NCBI RefSeq assembly: GCF_001719165.1 | Contig: NZ_CP017057.1 | Location: forward strand, 2,046,001-2,110,000 | Direction of reading: 5' to 3' | Source of the DNA: Erythrobacter litoralis | Lineage (GTDB): Bacteria; Pseudomonadota; Alphaproteobacteria; Sphingomonadales; Sphingomonadaceae | DNA: 64,000 bases | Shown here: in pieces, positions 1 to 9,581 of the stretch | Numbering within the stretch: position 1 is the first letter of the stretch | How the letters are laid out: each line of letters begins with the position of its first letter | The notes under the pieces: model-generated | The model's input: the letters and a program-made list of their open reading frames with translations, nothing else | What the model was told of the DNA's origin: nothing | The model's database searches: none | Translations under genes and position numbers: made by a program

Positions 1-610
1 CGACCCGCTGGCCCTTGGCGACGGTGTCGCCGGGCTTGACGAAAGGCACGATCCGCCGCGCGACCAGACCCGCGATCTGGGTAAAGGCGATCGCCACACC
101 ATCGCCGCGTTCGATCAGGATGTGCTGGCGCTCGTTCTCCTCGCTCGCCTTGTCGAGGTCGGCGTTCATGAACTTGCCGGGAATGTAGACCAGCCGCCGG
201 ATCGTCCCCGCGACGGGCGCCCGATTGATGTGGACGTCGAACACGCTCATGAAAATCGAGATGCGCGTCACCGGCCCGGGCGAAAGGCCCGGATTGCCCG
301 ATCCGTCATCGGCGACCATTTCCTCGGGCGGTTCGACCTCGGTGATGAGCGAGACGAGCCCGTCAGCCGGCGCGACGATCGCGTTCTCCGCCTGAGGCAC
401 GACGCGTTCGGGATCGCGGAAGAACGCGAAGACGCCCAGCGACAGCAGCAGAAGCGGCCAGCCGATGATCTCGATATCGATCCAGGGGGATAGGAAAAAG
501 AGGCTGACCGCCACCGCGATCAGACCGAATTTGCGCCCCTCGGGATGGATCGGGGGCCAGGACCAGGCGGCATCGCCGCGGCCCTGATTGTCGTAGATTT
601 CGCCTGCCAT
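1..610 (-). CDS. psd: Phosphatidylserine decarboxylase proenzyme (partial, 5' part)
   Basis: About 203 N-terminal residues are present; the gene runs off the left edge. Psd decarboxylates phosphatidylserine to phosphatidylethanolamine at the inner membrane. The N-terminus has the short hydrophobic segments typical of the short (about 220-230 residue) Psd type, followed by [10 protein letters not shown], the APADG stretch, [16 protein letters not shown] and [19 protein letters not shown], all characteristic of the family. The autocleavage/pyruvoyl serine motif would lie off the edge and cannot be checked. The start is uncertain: an in-frame ATG at 619 adds three residues, and neither start has a clear ribosome binding site. 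It follows the KAS III gene on the same strand after about 40 bases, so the two may be co-transcribed as a lipid-synthesis pair. Family assignment is confident. Confidence 0.9.
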   Translation of the reverse strand, partial: MAGEIYDNQGRGDAAWSWPPIHPEGRKFGLIAVAVSLFFLSPWIDIEIIGWPLLLLSLGVFAFFRDPERVVPQAENAIVAPADGLVSLITEVEPPEEMVADDGSGNPGLSPGPVTRISIFMSVFDVHINRAPVAGTIRRLVYIPGKFMNADLDKASEENERQHILIERGDGVAIAFTQIAGLVARRIVPFVKPGDTVAKGQRV

Positions 611-649
611 GAAGGGCATCTAGGGTCTGCCACGCAGACCCGCAAGCGA

Positions 650-1795
650 TCAGGCGGCCTTGCGCACGAACACGGTCCCCGCCGAATAGCCCGCACCGAA
701 GCTGCAGATGAGCCCGGTGTCGCCCGGCACCATGTCCTCGCTGTGAAGGTGGAAGGCGATGATCGAACCTGCGCTCGACGTGTTGCCGTAGGTATCGAGC
801 ACGGTCGGGCTCTCGTCCTCGCTGGCTTCGTGGCCGAGCACCTTGTGCGCGATCAGGCGGTTCATCCCGGCATTGGCCTGGTGAAGCCAGAGCCGCCGCA
901 GCGCCTGCGGATCGACGCCCAGCCGTTCTGCCTCTTCGAGGATCATCGCCGCCACCATCGGCACGACTTCCTTGAAGACCTTGCGCCCCTCCTGGACGAA
1001 CAGCTTGTCGGGCGTATCGGCCGTTTCGGGATGGGCGCGGTTCAGGAAGCCGAAATTGTTGCGGATATTGTTCGAGAAGACCGTCTTCAGGCTGGTCCCG
1101 AGGATGTCCCAGTGCGCCGCCGGGGCGATCGCTTCATCCTCGACCAGCACTGCGGTCGCGACATCGCCAAAGATGAAATGGCTGTCCCGGTCGCGCCAGT
1201 TGAGATGGCCCGAAGTGATCTCGGGGCTCACCACCAGCACGCTCTTCGCATTGCCCGCGCGAACGTAGTCGGCCGCCGTCTGGATACCGAATGTCGCCGA
1301 CGAGCAGGCGACGTTCATGTCGAAACCGAAACCGTCAATGCCGAGCGCCTGCTGAATCTCGATCGCCATCGCCGGATAGGGCCGCTGCATGTTGGAGGCC
1401 GCGCACAGCACCGCGTCGACATCCTTCGGATCGCGGCCCGCCCGTTCCAGCGCCTCGCGCGCGGCGGCGACGCCGATTTCGGCCATTATCGAAAGCTCGT
1501 CATCGCCGCGTTCATCCCAGCGCGGGGCCATGATCTCGGGGTCGAGTATCGGGCCCTTGGCCATGACGTGGCGCGCCCGGATCCCGCTCGCCTTCTCGAT
1601 GAATTCGACCGAGGAATGAGCGAGCGGCTCGACCTTGCCTGCCTCGATCTGCTCGGCATTGGCCGCATTGTGGCGGTCGACGAAACGGTTGAAGCTCTCG
1701 ACCAATTCTTCGTTGGTGATCGATTCGGCCGGCGTGAACAGGCCGGTCGAAGAGATGACGGGACGCGCGGTAAGCGCGGGTTTGGGGTCGTTCAT
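650..1795 (-). CDS. 3-oxoacyl-ACP synthase III-like (KAS III / FabH family)
   Basis: A 381-residue thiolase-fold condensing enzyme. The KAS III triad is visible: Cys164 in NVACSSATFG, His305 in LWLHQANAGMNRL and Asn338 in TYGNTSSAG. KAS III enzymes condense an acyl-CoA starter with malonyl-ACP. This protein is about 60 residues longer than E. coli FabH, with an extended N-terminus (FNRFVDRHNAANAEQIEAGK), like the longer FabH-like enzymes common in sphingomonads. It may therefore not be the housekeeping FabH, and no symbol is given. I chose the ATG at 1795 because upstream residues (MRRFTPGSKAARSIREAF) do not look like family sequence. It lies upstream of psd on the same strand. Enzyme class is confident; substrate is unknown. 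Confidence 0.88.
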   Translation of the reverse strand: MNDPKPALTARPVISSTGLFTPAESITNEELVESFNRFVDRHNAANAEQIEAGKVEPLAHSSVEFIEKASGIRARHVMAKGPILDPEIMAPRWDERGDDELSIMAEIGVAAAREALERAGRDPKDVDAVLCAASNMQRPYPAMAIEIQQALGIDGFGFDMNVACSSATFGIQTAADYVRAGNAKSVLVVSPEITSGHLNWRDRDSHFIFGDVATAVLVEDEAIAPAAHWDILGTSLKTVFSNNIRNNFGFLNRAHPETADTPDKLFVQEGRKVFKEVVPMVAAMILEEAERLGVDPQALRRLWLHQANAGMNRLIAHKVLGHEASEDESPTVLDTYGNTSSAGSIIAFHLHSEDMVPGDTGLICSFGAGYSAGTVFVRKAA

Positions 1796-1932
1796 GAAAG
1801 CCTCTCGAATGGAGCGCGCGGCCTTACTGCCCGGGGTGAAGCGCCGCAAGGGCGCGCGGGCGTCTGCAGGGAAAATCCGGCCGAGGCGTCACACACGCGC
1901 CATGAGATAGCGCGGGCGCCGGCGGCAGGCGC

Positions 1933-2814
1933 TCAGCCGGCGAGATCCTCTTCGGCCCGCTCTAGCACTTCGCCGAGCAGTGGATTGGGAAAGCGCCTGC
2001 GGATCGTCACGGCGTAGAATATTTCGGTGATGTCCGGCAGGCGCGATATCTCCACGAGTGCCCCGCTCGCCAACTCGTCCTGCACAACGATCGGCGGGAT
2101 CACAGCCAGCCCCGCCCCGCTTCGCGCAAGCAGGCGCAGCATTGCCATGTCGTCGGCTTCCGCCGCGATCCGCGGGACCACCTGCATCCGGTCGAGCAGC
2201 GCATCGAAGCCCGCCCTCAGGGCGGTTTCCGGCGTCGGCAGGATCAGCGGTTCATGCGCGATCAGTTCGGCGAGGTTGCCGCGCGCCTGCGTGTCGGCGG
2301 GGCCTACAAGGCTCACCCCCTGTTCGGCGAGGCGCGTGACGAGATAGGGGCTCGCGGCATCGCGCGCGGGCTGGAGATTGGTGAGCACCACGTCGAGCGA
2401 AAGCGCCTCGAGCGCGCGCAGCAGGCTGCCCTGCGTGCCCGAACGGAGCACGACCTCGACATCTTCGCGTCCGATCAGGGGAGCCATGAACTGCATCTGG
2501 AAATTGCGCGAGAGGGTTGCGAGCGCGCCGATCCGCAACACCCGGCGCTGGCCCCCAGCACTCTTCAGCGTCGCCGAAAGGTGGTCGGCGGCCCGGAATA
2601 TCTCGTCGGCATGATCGAGCGCGATGCGCCCGGCCTCGGTCAGGACGAGATTGCGTCCGCGCCGTTCGAACAGGTCATGGCCGAACGAAGCCTCGAGCGC
2701 CTTGATCTGGGTCGAGACCGCCGATTGCGAAATGTTGAGCGCGTTCGCAGCGCCGGTCAGCGTGCCTTCTCGCGCGACCGCGCGGAATAGCCGCAGGTGA
2801 TGGAGATTCAGCAT
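1933..2814 (-). CDS. LysR-family transcriptional regulator
   Basis: A 293-residue LysR protein. The N-terminal winged helix-turn-helix reads HHLRLFRAVAREGTLTGAA, then LNISQSAVSTQIKALE and LFERRGRNLVLTEAG; the remainder is a periplasmic-binding-protein-like effector domain (about residues 90-290). It is divergent from dabB across about 100 bases. LysR regulators often control the divergently transcribed operon, so it probably regulates dabBA in response to carbon status or a related metabolite; this is inference. An inverted repeat fitting a LysR T-N11-A box sits six bases upstream of its ATG, so it may also repress itself. The effector cannot be deduced from the sequence. Confidence 0.9.
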   Translation of the reverse strand: MLNLHHLRLFRAVAREGTLTGAANALNISQSAVSTQIKALEASFGHDLFERRGRNLVLTEAGRIALDHADEIFRAADHLSATLKSAGGQRRVLRIGALATLSRNFQMQFMAPLIGREDVEVVLRSGTQGSLLRALEALSLDVVLTNLQPARDAASPYLVTRLAEQGVSLVGPADTQARGNLAELIAHEPLILPTPETALRAGFDALLDRMQVVPRIAAEADDMAMLRLLARSGAGLAVIPPIVVQDELASGALVEISRLPDITEIFYAVTIRRRFPNPLLGEVLERAEEDLAG

Positions 2815-2820
2815 GCAATT

Positions 2821-2837
2821 GTTCTATAAAACAGAAC
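2821..2837. promoter_or_regulatory. Candidate LysR-type operator in the lysR-dabB intergenic region
   Basis: A perfect 5-bp inverted repeat, GTTCT-7-AGAAC, contains a T-N11-A core (T2823 to A2835). It lies in the divergent intergenic region, directly upstream of the lysR start and about 80 bases before dabB. AT-rich sequence (aaaatatgaaatttta, 2849-2864) follows and could hold a second half-site or promoter element. The form and position fit autoregulation plus control of dabB. No binding data are available. Confidence 0.5.
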
Positions 2838-2916
2838 GGTTGCCGTGAAAATATGAAATTTTATCGATGGAGTGCACCCGGTATCCCGCCCTGAACCGCT
2901 CCAACGGAGACCGATC

Positions 2917-4482
2917 ATGCCCTTCGACCTCTCGCTGTCCTTCCTTGCCCCGCTGATCCTGCTGCTGGCCGCACTGCCCGCGCTTGCCAATGGCGGAATG
3001 CGCCCGGGCGCCCTGCCGCGCCTGTCGGAAGGGGCTGCGCTCGTGACCTTCCTGCTGACGATCGGGGGACTGGCACAGGTCATTCTGGCCGATCCTGCGG
3101 ACATCATGGCCGGCAGCGGCATCTACGCGATCGGCATGCGCGCGGACCTCGTGGCCGCGACAATGGCGATGCTGGTCGGCTTCATCGGCTGGATCGTGAT
3201 GCGCTACAGCCGCACCTATCTCGACGGCGAGAGCCGCGAAGGCGCCTTTCACGGCCTCATGCTCGCGACCCTCGCGGCGGTTCTCGTCTTCGCGCAGGCC
3301 GCCAGCCTGACCACGCTTGCCATCGCCACCTTCCTTGTCGGCATCACCCTGCGCCGCCTGCTGCTGTTCTATCCGGAGCGGCGCGAGGCGCACCGGGCTG
3401 CGACCAAGTTCGCGATCGTATGGCATTGCGGCGATCTGATGCTGTTTGCGGCCGCCGCGATTCTTGCAGTCACTTTCGGCACGACCGAGCTTGCCGCCCT
3501 CTCAGCGCTGGCACAGTCGCAGGGGATCGACCTCGCCGTCACAGTTGCGATCGCCTGCATCGTCGTCGCCGCCGGTCTCAAGACCGCCGCCTTCCCGCTG
3601 CACGGCTGGCTGACCGAAGTGATGGAAGCGCCCACCCCGGTCTCCGCCCTGCTCCATGCGGGCATCATCAATTCGGGGGGCGTGCTGCTGATCGCCAATG
3701 CCGATCTCGTCCAGTCGAGTTCGGGCGCAATGGCCGCGCTCGTCATGCTCGGCGGGTTCACCGCCCTGTTCGGCGCAGCGGTCATGCTGACCCAGAGCGC
3801 GGTCAAGACGGCGCTGGCCTGGTCGACCGTGTCGCAGATGGGCTTCATGCTGCTGCAATGCGGCCTCGGCCTGTGGACGCTGGCGCTCCTGCACATCGTT
3901 GCCCACTCGCTCTACAAGGCGCATGCCTTCCTCTCCTCGGGCGGCGCGGTAGAGGATGTCGCGAGCATCCGCCGCCCCGGCCCGGTCGCCCCGGCCGATT
4001 TCGGAGCGGTGCTCAAGAGCTTCGGCCTCGCCATCCTGCTCTATGCCGGCATCGCCTTCGCGTTCACGGCGCTGTTCGGGCCCAAGACCCCGCAGGCGCT
4101 GGCTCTCGGCGGCATCCTGATCTTCGGTGTCGCCTATCTCGTCGCGCAGGGCCTTGCCGACCAGGCGCCGATGGCCCTGTCGAAGCGTACGGCCATGGCC
4201 TCGCTCGCGGCCGCGATCGGCTATTTCTCCTTCCAGGCGCTGGCCGAGGCGGCATGGGGCCCGCTGCTGCCGGCAGCGCCGGTCCCGGGCGATCTCGAAT
4301 GGGCGCTGATCGTTATCGCGGTCGCCAGCTTCGGCGTTGTCGCCTTTGCACAGGCGCTGTTCCCGCAGTGGTCGCACCATCCCTCGACTGCAGGGCTGCG
4401 GGTCCATCTCGCCAACGGCCTTTACATGAACGCGCTGCTCGACCGGGCTATCGGCGGCTTTCGCACGACCCGCTCGAACTGA
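2917..4482 (+). CDS. dabB: Proton-antiporter-type membrane subunit of a DAB inorganic carbon transporter (DabB)
   Basis: A 521-residue polytopic membrane protein of the NuoL/MrpA proton-translocation family (Proton_antipo_M). The conserved core includes LKTAAFPLHGWLTEVMEAP and TPVSALLHAGIINSGGVLL, followed by KTALAWSTVSQMGFMLLQCG and HIVAHSLYKAHAFLSSG. Paired with DabA, this family forms an energy-coupled inorganic-carbon accumulation complex, where DabB is thought to provide the cation or proton pathway driving DabA. The ATG at 2917 is preceded by GGAGA at suitable spacing; an earlier in-frame start lacks this. dabA follows after 37 bases, so the two are an operon. Pairing with a DUF2309 protein, rather than other nuo genes, distinguishes it from complex I subunit L. 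Confidence 0.88.
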   Translation: MPFDLSLSFLAPLILLLAALPALANGGMRPGALPRLSEGAALVTFLLTIGGLAQVILADPADIMAGSGIYAIGMRADLVAATMAMLVGFIGWIVMRYSRTYLDGESREGAFHGLMLATLAAVLVFAQAASLTTLAIATFLVGITLRRLLLFYPERREAHRAATKFAIVWHCGDLMLFAAAAILAVTFGTTELAALSALAQSQGIDLAVTVAIACIVVAAGLKTAAFPLHGWLTEVMEAPTPVSALLHAGIINSGGVLLIANADLVQSSSGAMAALVMLGGFTALFGAAVMLTQSAVKTALAWSTVSQMGFMLLQCGLGLWTLALLHIVAHSLYKAHAFLSSGGAVEDVASIRRPGPVAPADFGAVLKSFGLAILLYAGIAFAFTALFGPKTPQALALGGILIFGVAYLVAQGLADQAPMALSKRTAMASLAAAIGYFSFQALAEAAWGPLLPAAPVPGDLEWALIVIAVASFGVVAFAQALFPQWSHHPSTAGLRVHLANGLYMNALLDRAIGGFRTTRSN

Positions 4483-4519
4483 TCGCCCGCACGCATCCTG
4501 ATTTCTCCGGAGACACGCC

Positions 4520-6904
4520 ATGTTCCTCAAGCAGTCCCAGATCACACCGGTCCGCCTCTCCAAGGTGCTCGAAGCTGCCGAAGCCGCCGCGCGCGCGATC
4601 CCCCCGGCCTTCCCGCTCGACGCAACGGTCGCGGTCAATCCCTTTCTCGGCCAGACCAAGGAAGACCTCGCCACCGCCGCCGCTCGGCTTGCACGGGTTA
4701 GCGGGAGCCGCGCGACACAGGCCGCGACCGATTACACCGCCGCGATCCGGGCAGGGCGCATCACCGAGGTCGATCTCGAAGCCGCGCTCGAAGCGTCGAA
4801 CTCGCCGCTCAAGCCCAGGACCGTCTCCGCGCTGAAGGTCGCCGCCGGCAATGCCGAGACCTCCCCGCCCCCGCGCGCCCTGCCGACCGTCGCCGACCTT
4901 GCCGCCGAAGCCACTGGAACAGACTGGCCCTCCGTCATCGAAAAGACCTTCGGCCTTTGGGCGGCCGGGCATTTCGATCGCGGTCAGGCGCTGTGGACGC
5001 CGACGCCAGGGGCCGATGCCTTCTCAGCCTGGCGGGAATGGGCGATCCACGACCTCACGCCGGAGATCGCCGGGCTCAAGGGTTTCTGCGCTCATGTCGC
5101 TGAAGCACCCGACACCGCGGAACGCGCGATCTTGTTCGCTTCCGAAGCGCTCGGCATCACCGACGAGGCCGCCGAGACCGCCTTCCACCGTCTCTTCATG
5201 AGCCTCGGCGGTTGGTCGCAGCATGCCCGTTGGATGCTGTGGCAGGCCGAACTCAAGGAGGACACCGACCGCACCATGGCCGATCTGCTGGCGATCCGGC
5301 TGATATTTGAAGAAGCGCTGCTCGCCCACGTCCCCGCGATCGCCGAACGCTGGGCCGAGACGGTCGCCGCCCATGAACAGCCGGTAGAGCCGTCGGCCGA
5401 ACAGGTCGTGCTCGCGATCCTGCAGGACGCCGCCGACCGCGCGCACCAGCGCGGCCTCGCCGCCGCGCTCGACGGCGCTGGCGAAACGCCCGAGCGGCCC
5501 GAACTGCAGGCCGCATTCTGCATCGACGTGCGTTCCGAAGTCTTCCGCCGCGCGCTCGAAAGCGTCGACGCAGGAATCGAGACGATCGGGTTCGCGGGCT
5601 TTTTCGGCCTGCCGCTCGCTCACCGCTCCCATGCTTCCGATACGATAGAGGCGCGCCTGCCGGTCCTGCTGAACCCGGCGATCGAAACCACGAGCCAGGG
5701 CGATCCGGAAAAGGACCGCGCCGACCGCATTTCTCTGCGCGCCAGCCGCGCCTGGGGCCGGTTCCGGCAGGCGGCGGTTTCCTCCTTCGCGTTTGTCGAG
5801 GCGATGGGCCCGCTCTATTCGGTTAAACTCATCCGCTCGGCGCTCGGCCTTGCGGGCAAGGGCGACAAGGCCGAACCGACGCCGCAGGTGATCGGCGGCC
5901 TCGATGCCGCGACAAAGGGCGAAACGGGCGCTGCGTTGCTGAAGGCGATGAGCCTCACCAAGGGCCACGGCAGGATCGTCCTCCTGCTCGGCCATGGCGG
6001 CAACGTGACCAACAACCCGCATGAGAGCGCCTATCATTGCGGCGCCTGCGGCGGCTACACGGGCGAGGTTTCCGCCCGCCTGCTCGCGGTGCTGCTCAAC
6101 GATCCCGAAACCCGCGCGGGCCTCAAGGAGCGCGGCATCGAGGTCGCCGACGACACGCTGTTCGTCGCCGGGCTCCACGACACCACGACCGACGCGATCA
6201 CGATCTACGAGGACGGCCAGACCGCCGGGCGCGAGAGCGACCTTGCGCAGGTCCGTAAATGGCTCAGCGCGGCGGGAGAGATCACTCGCGCCGAACGCGC
6301 CCTGCGCATGCCGGGGGCGAAGGCCTCCACCGTGCTGGCACGGGCGACCAATTGGGCCGAGATCCGTCCCGAATGGGGCCTTGCCGGGTGCGCAGCCTTC
6401 ATCGCCGCCCCTCGTGAAGCGACTGCGGGACGCGATCTCGGCGGGCGGGCCTTCCTGCATTCCTACGATTGGCAGGCCGACGTTGGCTTCGCGACGCTTG
6501 AACTCATCATCACCGCGCCCGTTGTCGTCGCGAGCTGGATCAGCCTGCAATATTACGGCTCTTCCGTCGCGCCGGAAACCTTCGGCGGCGGTAACAAGCT
6601 GATCCACAACGTCGTCGGCGGGATCGGCGTGATCGAAGGGAACAGCGGCCGCCTGCGCCCGGGCCTGCCTTGGCAGGGCGTGCATGACGGCGAAAGGCTC
6701 GCTCACGAACCGCTGCGCCTGTCGGTGATGATCGAGGCCCCGCGCGAGGCGATCATCGACATTCTCGAACGCCACCCTGATGTCGCCGCCCTGTTCGACA
6801 ATGGCTGGCTCCACCTCTTCACGCTGAAGGATGGAAGGGTCGATGCCCGCTACCTCCCGGGCCTCGCCTGGGAAGAGCAGGCAGACGCAGCCATCGCGGC
6901 CTGA
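4520..6904 (+). CDS. dabA: DabA, zinc-dependent carbonic anhydrase-like subunit of the DAB transporter (DUF2309/UPF0753)
   Basis: A 794-residue DUF2309 protein of normal family length. The four residues of the proposed beta-carbonic-anhydrase-like zinc site are in order: Cys334 and Asp336 in [12 protein letters not shown], His492 in [13 protein letters not shown] and Cys507 in AYHCGACGG. The 15-residue His-to-Cys spacing matches that described for Halothiobacillus DabA. In characterised systems DabA with DabB hydrates CO2 unidirectionally at the cytoplasmic face, accumulating bicarbonate. The start at 4520 follows GGAGA. The intact metal site suggests an active protein. No carboxysome or RuBisCO genes are in the window, so the role may be supplying bicarbonate to carboxylases, or pH or CO2 homeostasis. 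Confidence 0.92.
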   Translation: MFLKQSQITPVRLSKVLEAAEAAARAIPPAFPLDATVAVNPFLGQTKEDLATAAARLARVSGSRATQAATDYTAAIRAGRITEVDLEAALEASNSPLKPRTVSALKVAAGNAETSPPPRALPTVADLAAEATGTDWPSVIEKTFGLWAAGHFDRGQALWTPTPGADAFSAWREWAIHDLTPEIAGLKGFCAHVAEAPDTAERAILFASEALGITDEAAETAFHRLFMSLGGWSQHARWMLWQAELKEDTDRTMADLLAIRLIFEEALLAHVPAIAERWAETVAAHEQPVEPSAEQVVLAILQDAADRAHQRGLAAALDGAGETPERPELQAAFCIDVRSEVFRRALESVDAGIETIGFAGFFGLPLAHRSHASDTIEARLPVLLNPAIETTSQGDPEKDRADRISLRASRAWGRFRQAAVSSFAFVEAMGPLYSVKLIRSALGLAGKGDKAEPTPQVIGGLDAATKGETGAALLKAMSLTKGHGRIVLLLGHGGNVTNNPHESAYHCGACGGYTGEVSARLLAVLLNDPETRAGLKERGIEVADDTLFVAGLHDTTTDAITIYEDGQTAGRESDLAQVRKWLSAAGEITRAERALRMPGAKASTVLARATNWAEIRPEWGLAGCAAFIAAPREATAGRDLGGRAFLHSYDWQADVGFATLELIITAPVVVASWISLQYYGSSVAPETFGGGNKLIHNVVGGIGVIEGNSGRLRPGLPWQGVHDGERLAHEPLRLSVMIEAPREAIIDILERHPDVAALFDNGWLHLFTLKDGRVDARYLPGLAWEEQADAAIAA

Positions 6905-6917
6905 CACGGCCCTTGCC

Positions 6918-6945
6918 GGCGCATCCGGCGCAGCCCGGATGCGCC
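6918..6945. terminator. Hairpin between convergent dabA and hydrolase genes
   Basis: An 11-bp perfect stem (ggcgcatccgg / ccggatgcgcc) with a 6-base loop lies in the 49-base gap between the convergent stop codons. There is no U-tract on either strand, so it is not a classical intrinsic terminator. The position suggests transcription termination or 3'-end protection for both genes. Confidence 0.5.
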
Positions 6946-6953
6946 GCCGGGTA

Positions 6954-7955
6954 TCAGGCGGTTTCCAGCCGCTCCATCAGGTATCCCAGGCAATCCTGCC
7001 GCACTATGCGCGGATCGCCGGTCAGCATGGCGGGTGTGACCGCCCTCGCCAGCCGCAATTCGCCGTCCTCGACCGCGAAGAACTCATCCGCCACGTCGCG
7101 GCCCGCCTCGTCGATCATGGTCAGCGGCATCGGCTGGCGCGCCCGCCCCAGCACTTGTCCCGCGCGGATGGGCAAGAAATTCAGCCGATCGATATCGGAT
7201 TCGAGAACGAGATCGGCCGCTTCGCCTGCGAAGGACAGCGAAACCTCGGGCCGGACCCGCACCACGCCGAGCGTGTGATAAAGGTCGAGCGCGCCGTCCG
7301 GCGGGCCGGGCGAGAGTGTCCCGCTCGCCAGCACGTCCGCAACGAAGCGGGCCGCCGCGTCCTCATGCGCGGAACTGCCGGGCTTGCCGCATTCGGCGGT
7401 CATGGCCGGTATCCGCCCGGCGAAGGAGGCGGTCTGCGTGCCCGGAACCCCTCTGAAAAGAACCGCACGCCGCGCAAAGCGGGTTGCAAGGGCGATGACT
7501 TCGGGCGTGCGCTCGCAGATCACCGAATAGAACGGGTTGCGCCCGCTGTTGTTGTGCAGGTCGATCGCGGCGAAGGCCCCGCGCGCGATCACCCGCTCGT
7601 GCACTTCGGCCATCGTTCGCGCTTCTGCGGTCCCGACATGGTCGAGCGTGCCGGGCCAGACCCGGTTGTAATCGGGCTGGCCCTCGCGCCTGCGCACTCC
7701 CCCGGCAGCTGCCGCGACATTGCCGACGAGCAGCATCAGCGCGCGCGGCAGGGGCCGATCGCAATAGCCCCGCAGCACGCGCTGGATCGCGCCCAGCCCC
7801 ACATCCTCATTACCGTGCATCAGGATCGAGACGAAAAGCGGCGGCTGACGCTCGCCCGGCAATTCGATCAGGGTCGGCCCGCCGAGTAGGCCGGCAAGCT
7901 CGCCCGCTCGCGCATCGAGAAAGCCGGCGGGAAGGTCGGTGCGATGGTTCAGCAT
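6954..7955 (-). CDS. Succinylglutamate desuccinylase/aspartoacylase-like zinc hydrolase (M14 family)
   Basis: A 333-residue AstE/AspA-type zinc hydrolase. Visible family features are the zinc-binding SILMHGNEDVG (His and Glu), the third-ligand region AIDLHNNSGRNPFYSV and a conserved Glu in ECGKPGSSAHEDA. The family removes acyl groups from N-acyl amino acids or trims peptides. The start at 7955 is 13 bases after the stop of the GCS2 ligase gene, which fits co-translation; the reading frame stays open upstream but overlaps that gene. The pairing of a ligase that makes an amide bond with a hydrolase that cleaves one suggests synthesis and turnover of a gamma-glutamyl or N-acyl compound, but the substrate is not known. 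Confidence 0.82.
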   Translation of the reverse strand: MLNHRTDLPAGFLDARAGELAGLLGGPTLIELPGERQPPLFVSILMHGNEDVGLGAIQRVLRGYCDRPLPRALMLLVGNVAAAAGGVRRREGQPDYNRVWPGTLDHVGTAEARTMAEVHERVIARGAFAAIDLHNNSGRNPFYSVICERTPEVIALATRFARRAVLFRGVPGTQTASFAGRIPAMTAECGKPGSSAHEDAAARFVADVLASGTLSPGPPDGALDLYHTLGVVRVRPEVSLSFAGEAADLVLESDIDRLNFLPIRAGQVLGRARQPMPLTMIDEAGRDVADEFFAVEDGELRLARAVTPAMLTGDPRIVRQDCLGYLMERLETA

Positions 7956-7968
7956 CACCGGCAAAGGC

Positions 7969-9390
7969 TCACAGCGGCCATTCGTGCACCGGCAGACCAA
8001 GCCGCTGGTTTTCGAGATAGGTCGCGAGCATGCGGTGGAAATCGCCGTGCTTCTCGTAGCTCGCCAGCTGCCACGAAGCGCCTGTCCGGCCCGAGGCGAG
8101 CCGGGCGGCAATGGCGCCGAGATACTTGTCGATGAGGTCCGCATCCATGCCGAGATCGCCGAGCCCTTTCTCAGCGAGCGGCAGAAGCCGCTCGACCAGT
8201 GCGCGCGCCGACAATTCGGCTGTCTCACCCGGCCACACCAAGGAAGCATCGAGGCCCCGCTGCGCAGCCGCGTAGAAATTGCACGTAGCCGCCTCGAAGG
8301 GCATCTCGCGCATCATCCGCTCGACCTGCGGAGCGATGGCGTGGACCGCGCCGAAATAGAGCGCCGCATTCGCCATCATGTCATAGACGCTCGGGCCCGC
8401 CGCCATCACGCGCTGTTCGATCCGCACGTGCGGCCGCCCGCCCTCGCCGAAGCCAACGATCGGCCGAACCCAGCGCCAGATCGTCCCGTTGTGGAGCCTG
8501 AGGCAGGGGAAACGCTCCGAACTTTCGTCACTGCAATCGGGCAGTATCACGGGATAAAGCGCCATGTTCTCGGCGAAGATCGCGGTCGGGTCGGGCTCCA
8601 TCCAGCCATGCCCCATCGACACGCGCGGCGGGCCTTCGACCCCACCGAGCGCCTGTTCGAAAACCGGGATGCGGGTTTCCTGCCACAGCCTGCGTCCGAA
8701 CAGAAAAGGGGCATTGGCCGAAATCGCGACCAGCGGCGCGGACAGGATGACAGAGGCGTTGTAATAGAGCGAGGTCCGATCGCACGGAACCTGAAGGTGC
8801 AGTTGCAGCGAGGTCGTCGCCGCTTCTAGCATGACGTCGCGATAGGACGCGGCGAAACGCTCGCCGCCCGGCTCGGGCGACGCGATGTCGATTTCGACTG
8901 GTGCATTCCCGCGCGCCCGCTGGACCTCCCGATTGAGCGCGGCATACCGGTTCATCGGCGTCATCGCCTCGATCGAGAGATCGCCTTCGCGCAAGGTGGG
9001 CAAGGTGCCGATCGCGACGACGGTCGCCACGTCCTCATGCGCATTGGCGGCGCAGCGCCTCATGGTCGCGCTCAAATGCTCGTGCATCGCGGCAAGGTCG
9101 CGCCCGGCAAGACCGAGGACCGGCGCATTGACCTCGATATTGAACTGCGAAAGCTCGGCGACGACGTTCGGATCGCCGAGGCGTTCGAGGAAGCTCTGGT
9201 TGAAGGGAGCAGGAAAGAAATTGCGGTCGATCAGCCAGGCTTCGAGCTCGAGGCCGATGGTCGGCCCGTCATCGGCCAACTGCCCGGCGGCAAAGGCATC
9301 GCGCAGAGCCTGCGTCTCCTCGGCCAGCCGGGCTTCGAAATGCGCGAAGTCCGCGCGCGTGAACCCCCCCGCTGCGACGTCCTGTCCCAT
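7969..9390 (-). CDS. GCS2-family carboxylate-amine ligase (glutamate-cysteine ligase-like)
   Basis: A 473-residue member of the GCS2 family in the glutamine-synthetase-like superfamily. TIGLELEAWLID and SQFNIEVNAPVLG carry the acidic metal- and ATP-binding residues, followed by ATTSLQLHLQVP, LRLHNGTIWRWVRPI and HVRIEQRVMAAGPS. These enzymes use ATP to couple a carboxylate, usually glutamate, to an amine. The protein is longer than E. coli YbdK (about 370 residues) and differs from proteobacterial GshA, so it need not make gamma-glutamylcysteine. The downstream M14-type hydrolase is 13 bases away in the same transcription unit. Product unknown. Confidence 0.85.
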   Translation of the reverse strand: MGQDVAAGGFTRADFAHFEARLAEETQALRDAFAAGQLADDGPTIGLELEAWLIDRNFFPAPFNQSFLERLGDPNVVAELSQFNIEVNAPVLGLAGRDLAAMHEHLSATMRRCAANAHEDVATVVAIGTLPTLREGDLSIEAMTPMNRYAALNREVQRARGNAPVEIDIASPEPGGERFAASYRDVMLEAATTSLQLHLQVPCDRTSLYYNASVILSAPLVAISANAPFLFGRRLWQETRIPVFEQALGGVEGPPRVSMGHGWMEPDPTAIFAENMALYPVILPDCSDESSERFPCLRLHNGTIWRWVRPIVGFGEGGRPHVRIEQRVMAAGPSVYDMMANAALYFGAVHAIAPQVERMMREMPFEAATCNFYAAAQRGLDASLVWPGETAELSARALVERLLPLAEKGLGDLGMDADLIDKYLGAIAARLASGRTGASWQLASYEKHGDFHRMLATYLENQRLGLPVHEWPL

Positions 9391-9581
9391 CGATGCCCAC
9401 TCCCTCGTCCTTCCCCGCGGGCAATCCTGCGCTCTCTTGGCGCAGGTTTCCAGCCCGGACCTTGGCGTTCAGGCGGAGGGTCGCAATCGCCCCGAACTGC
9501 GCGGCAGCCAGGATCCCCGATCATCGCGAGCGAAGCGCGCGCATGAATTGCCCAGATCGAAAAAGGTAAGAACAGAGAGGA

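Noticed and set aside
545..2017. A 490-codon plus-strand frame opposite the KAS III and LysR genes
   Set aside because: Long antisense frames are frequent in GC-rich DNA; the minus-strand genes have clear catalytic and DNA-binding motifs, this one has none.
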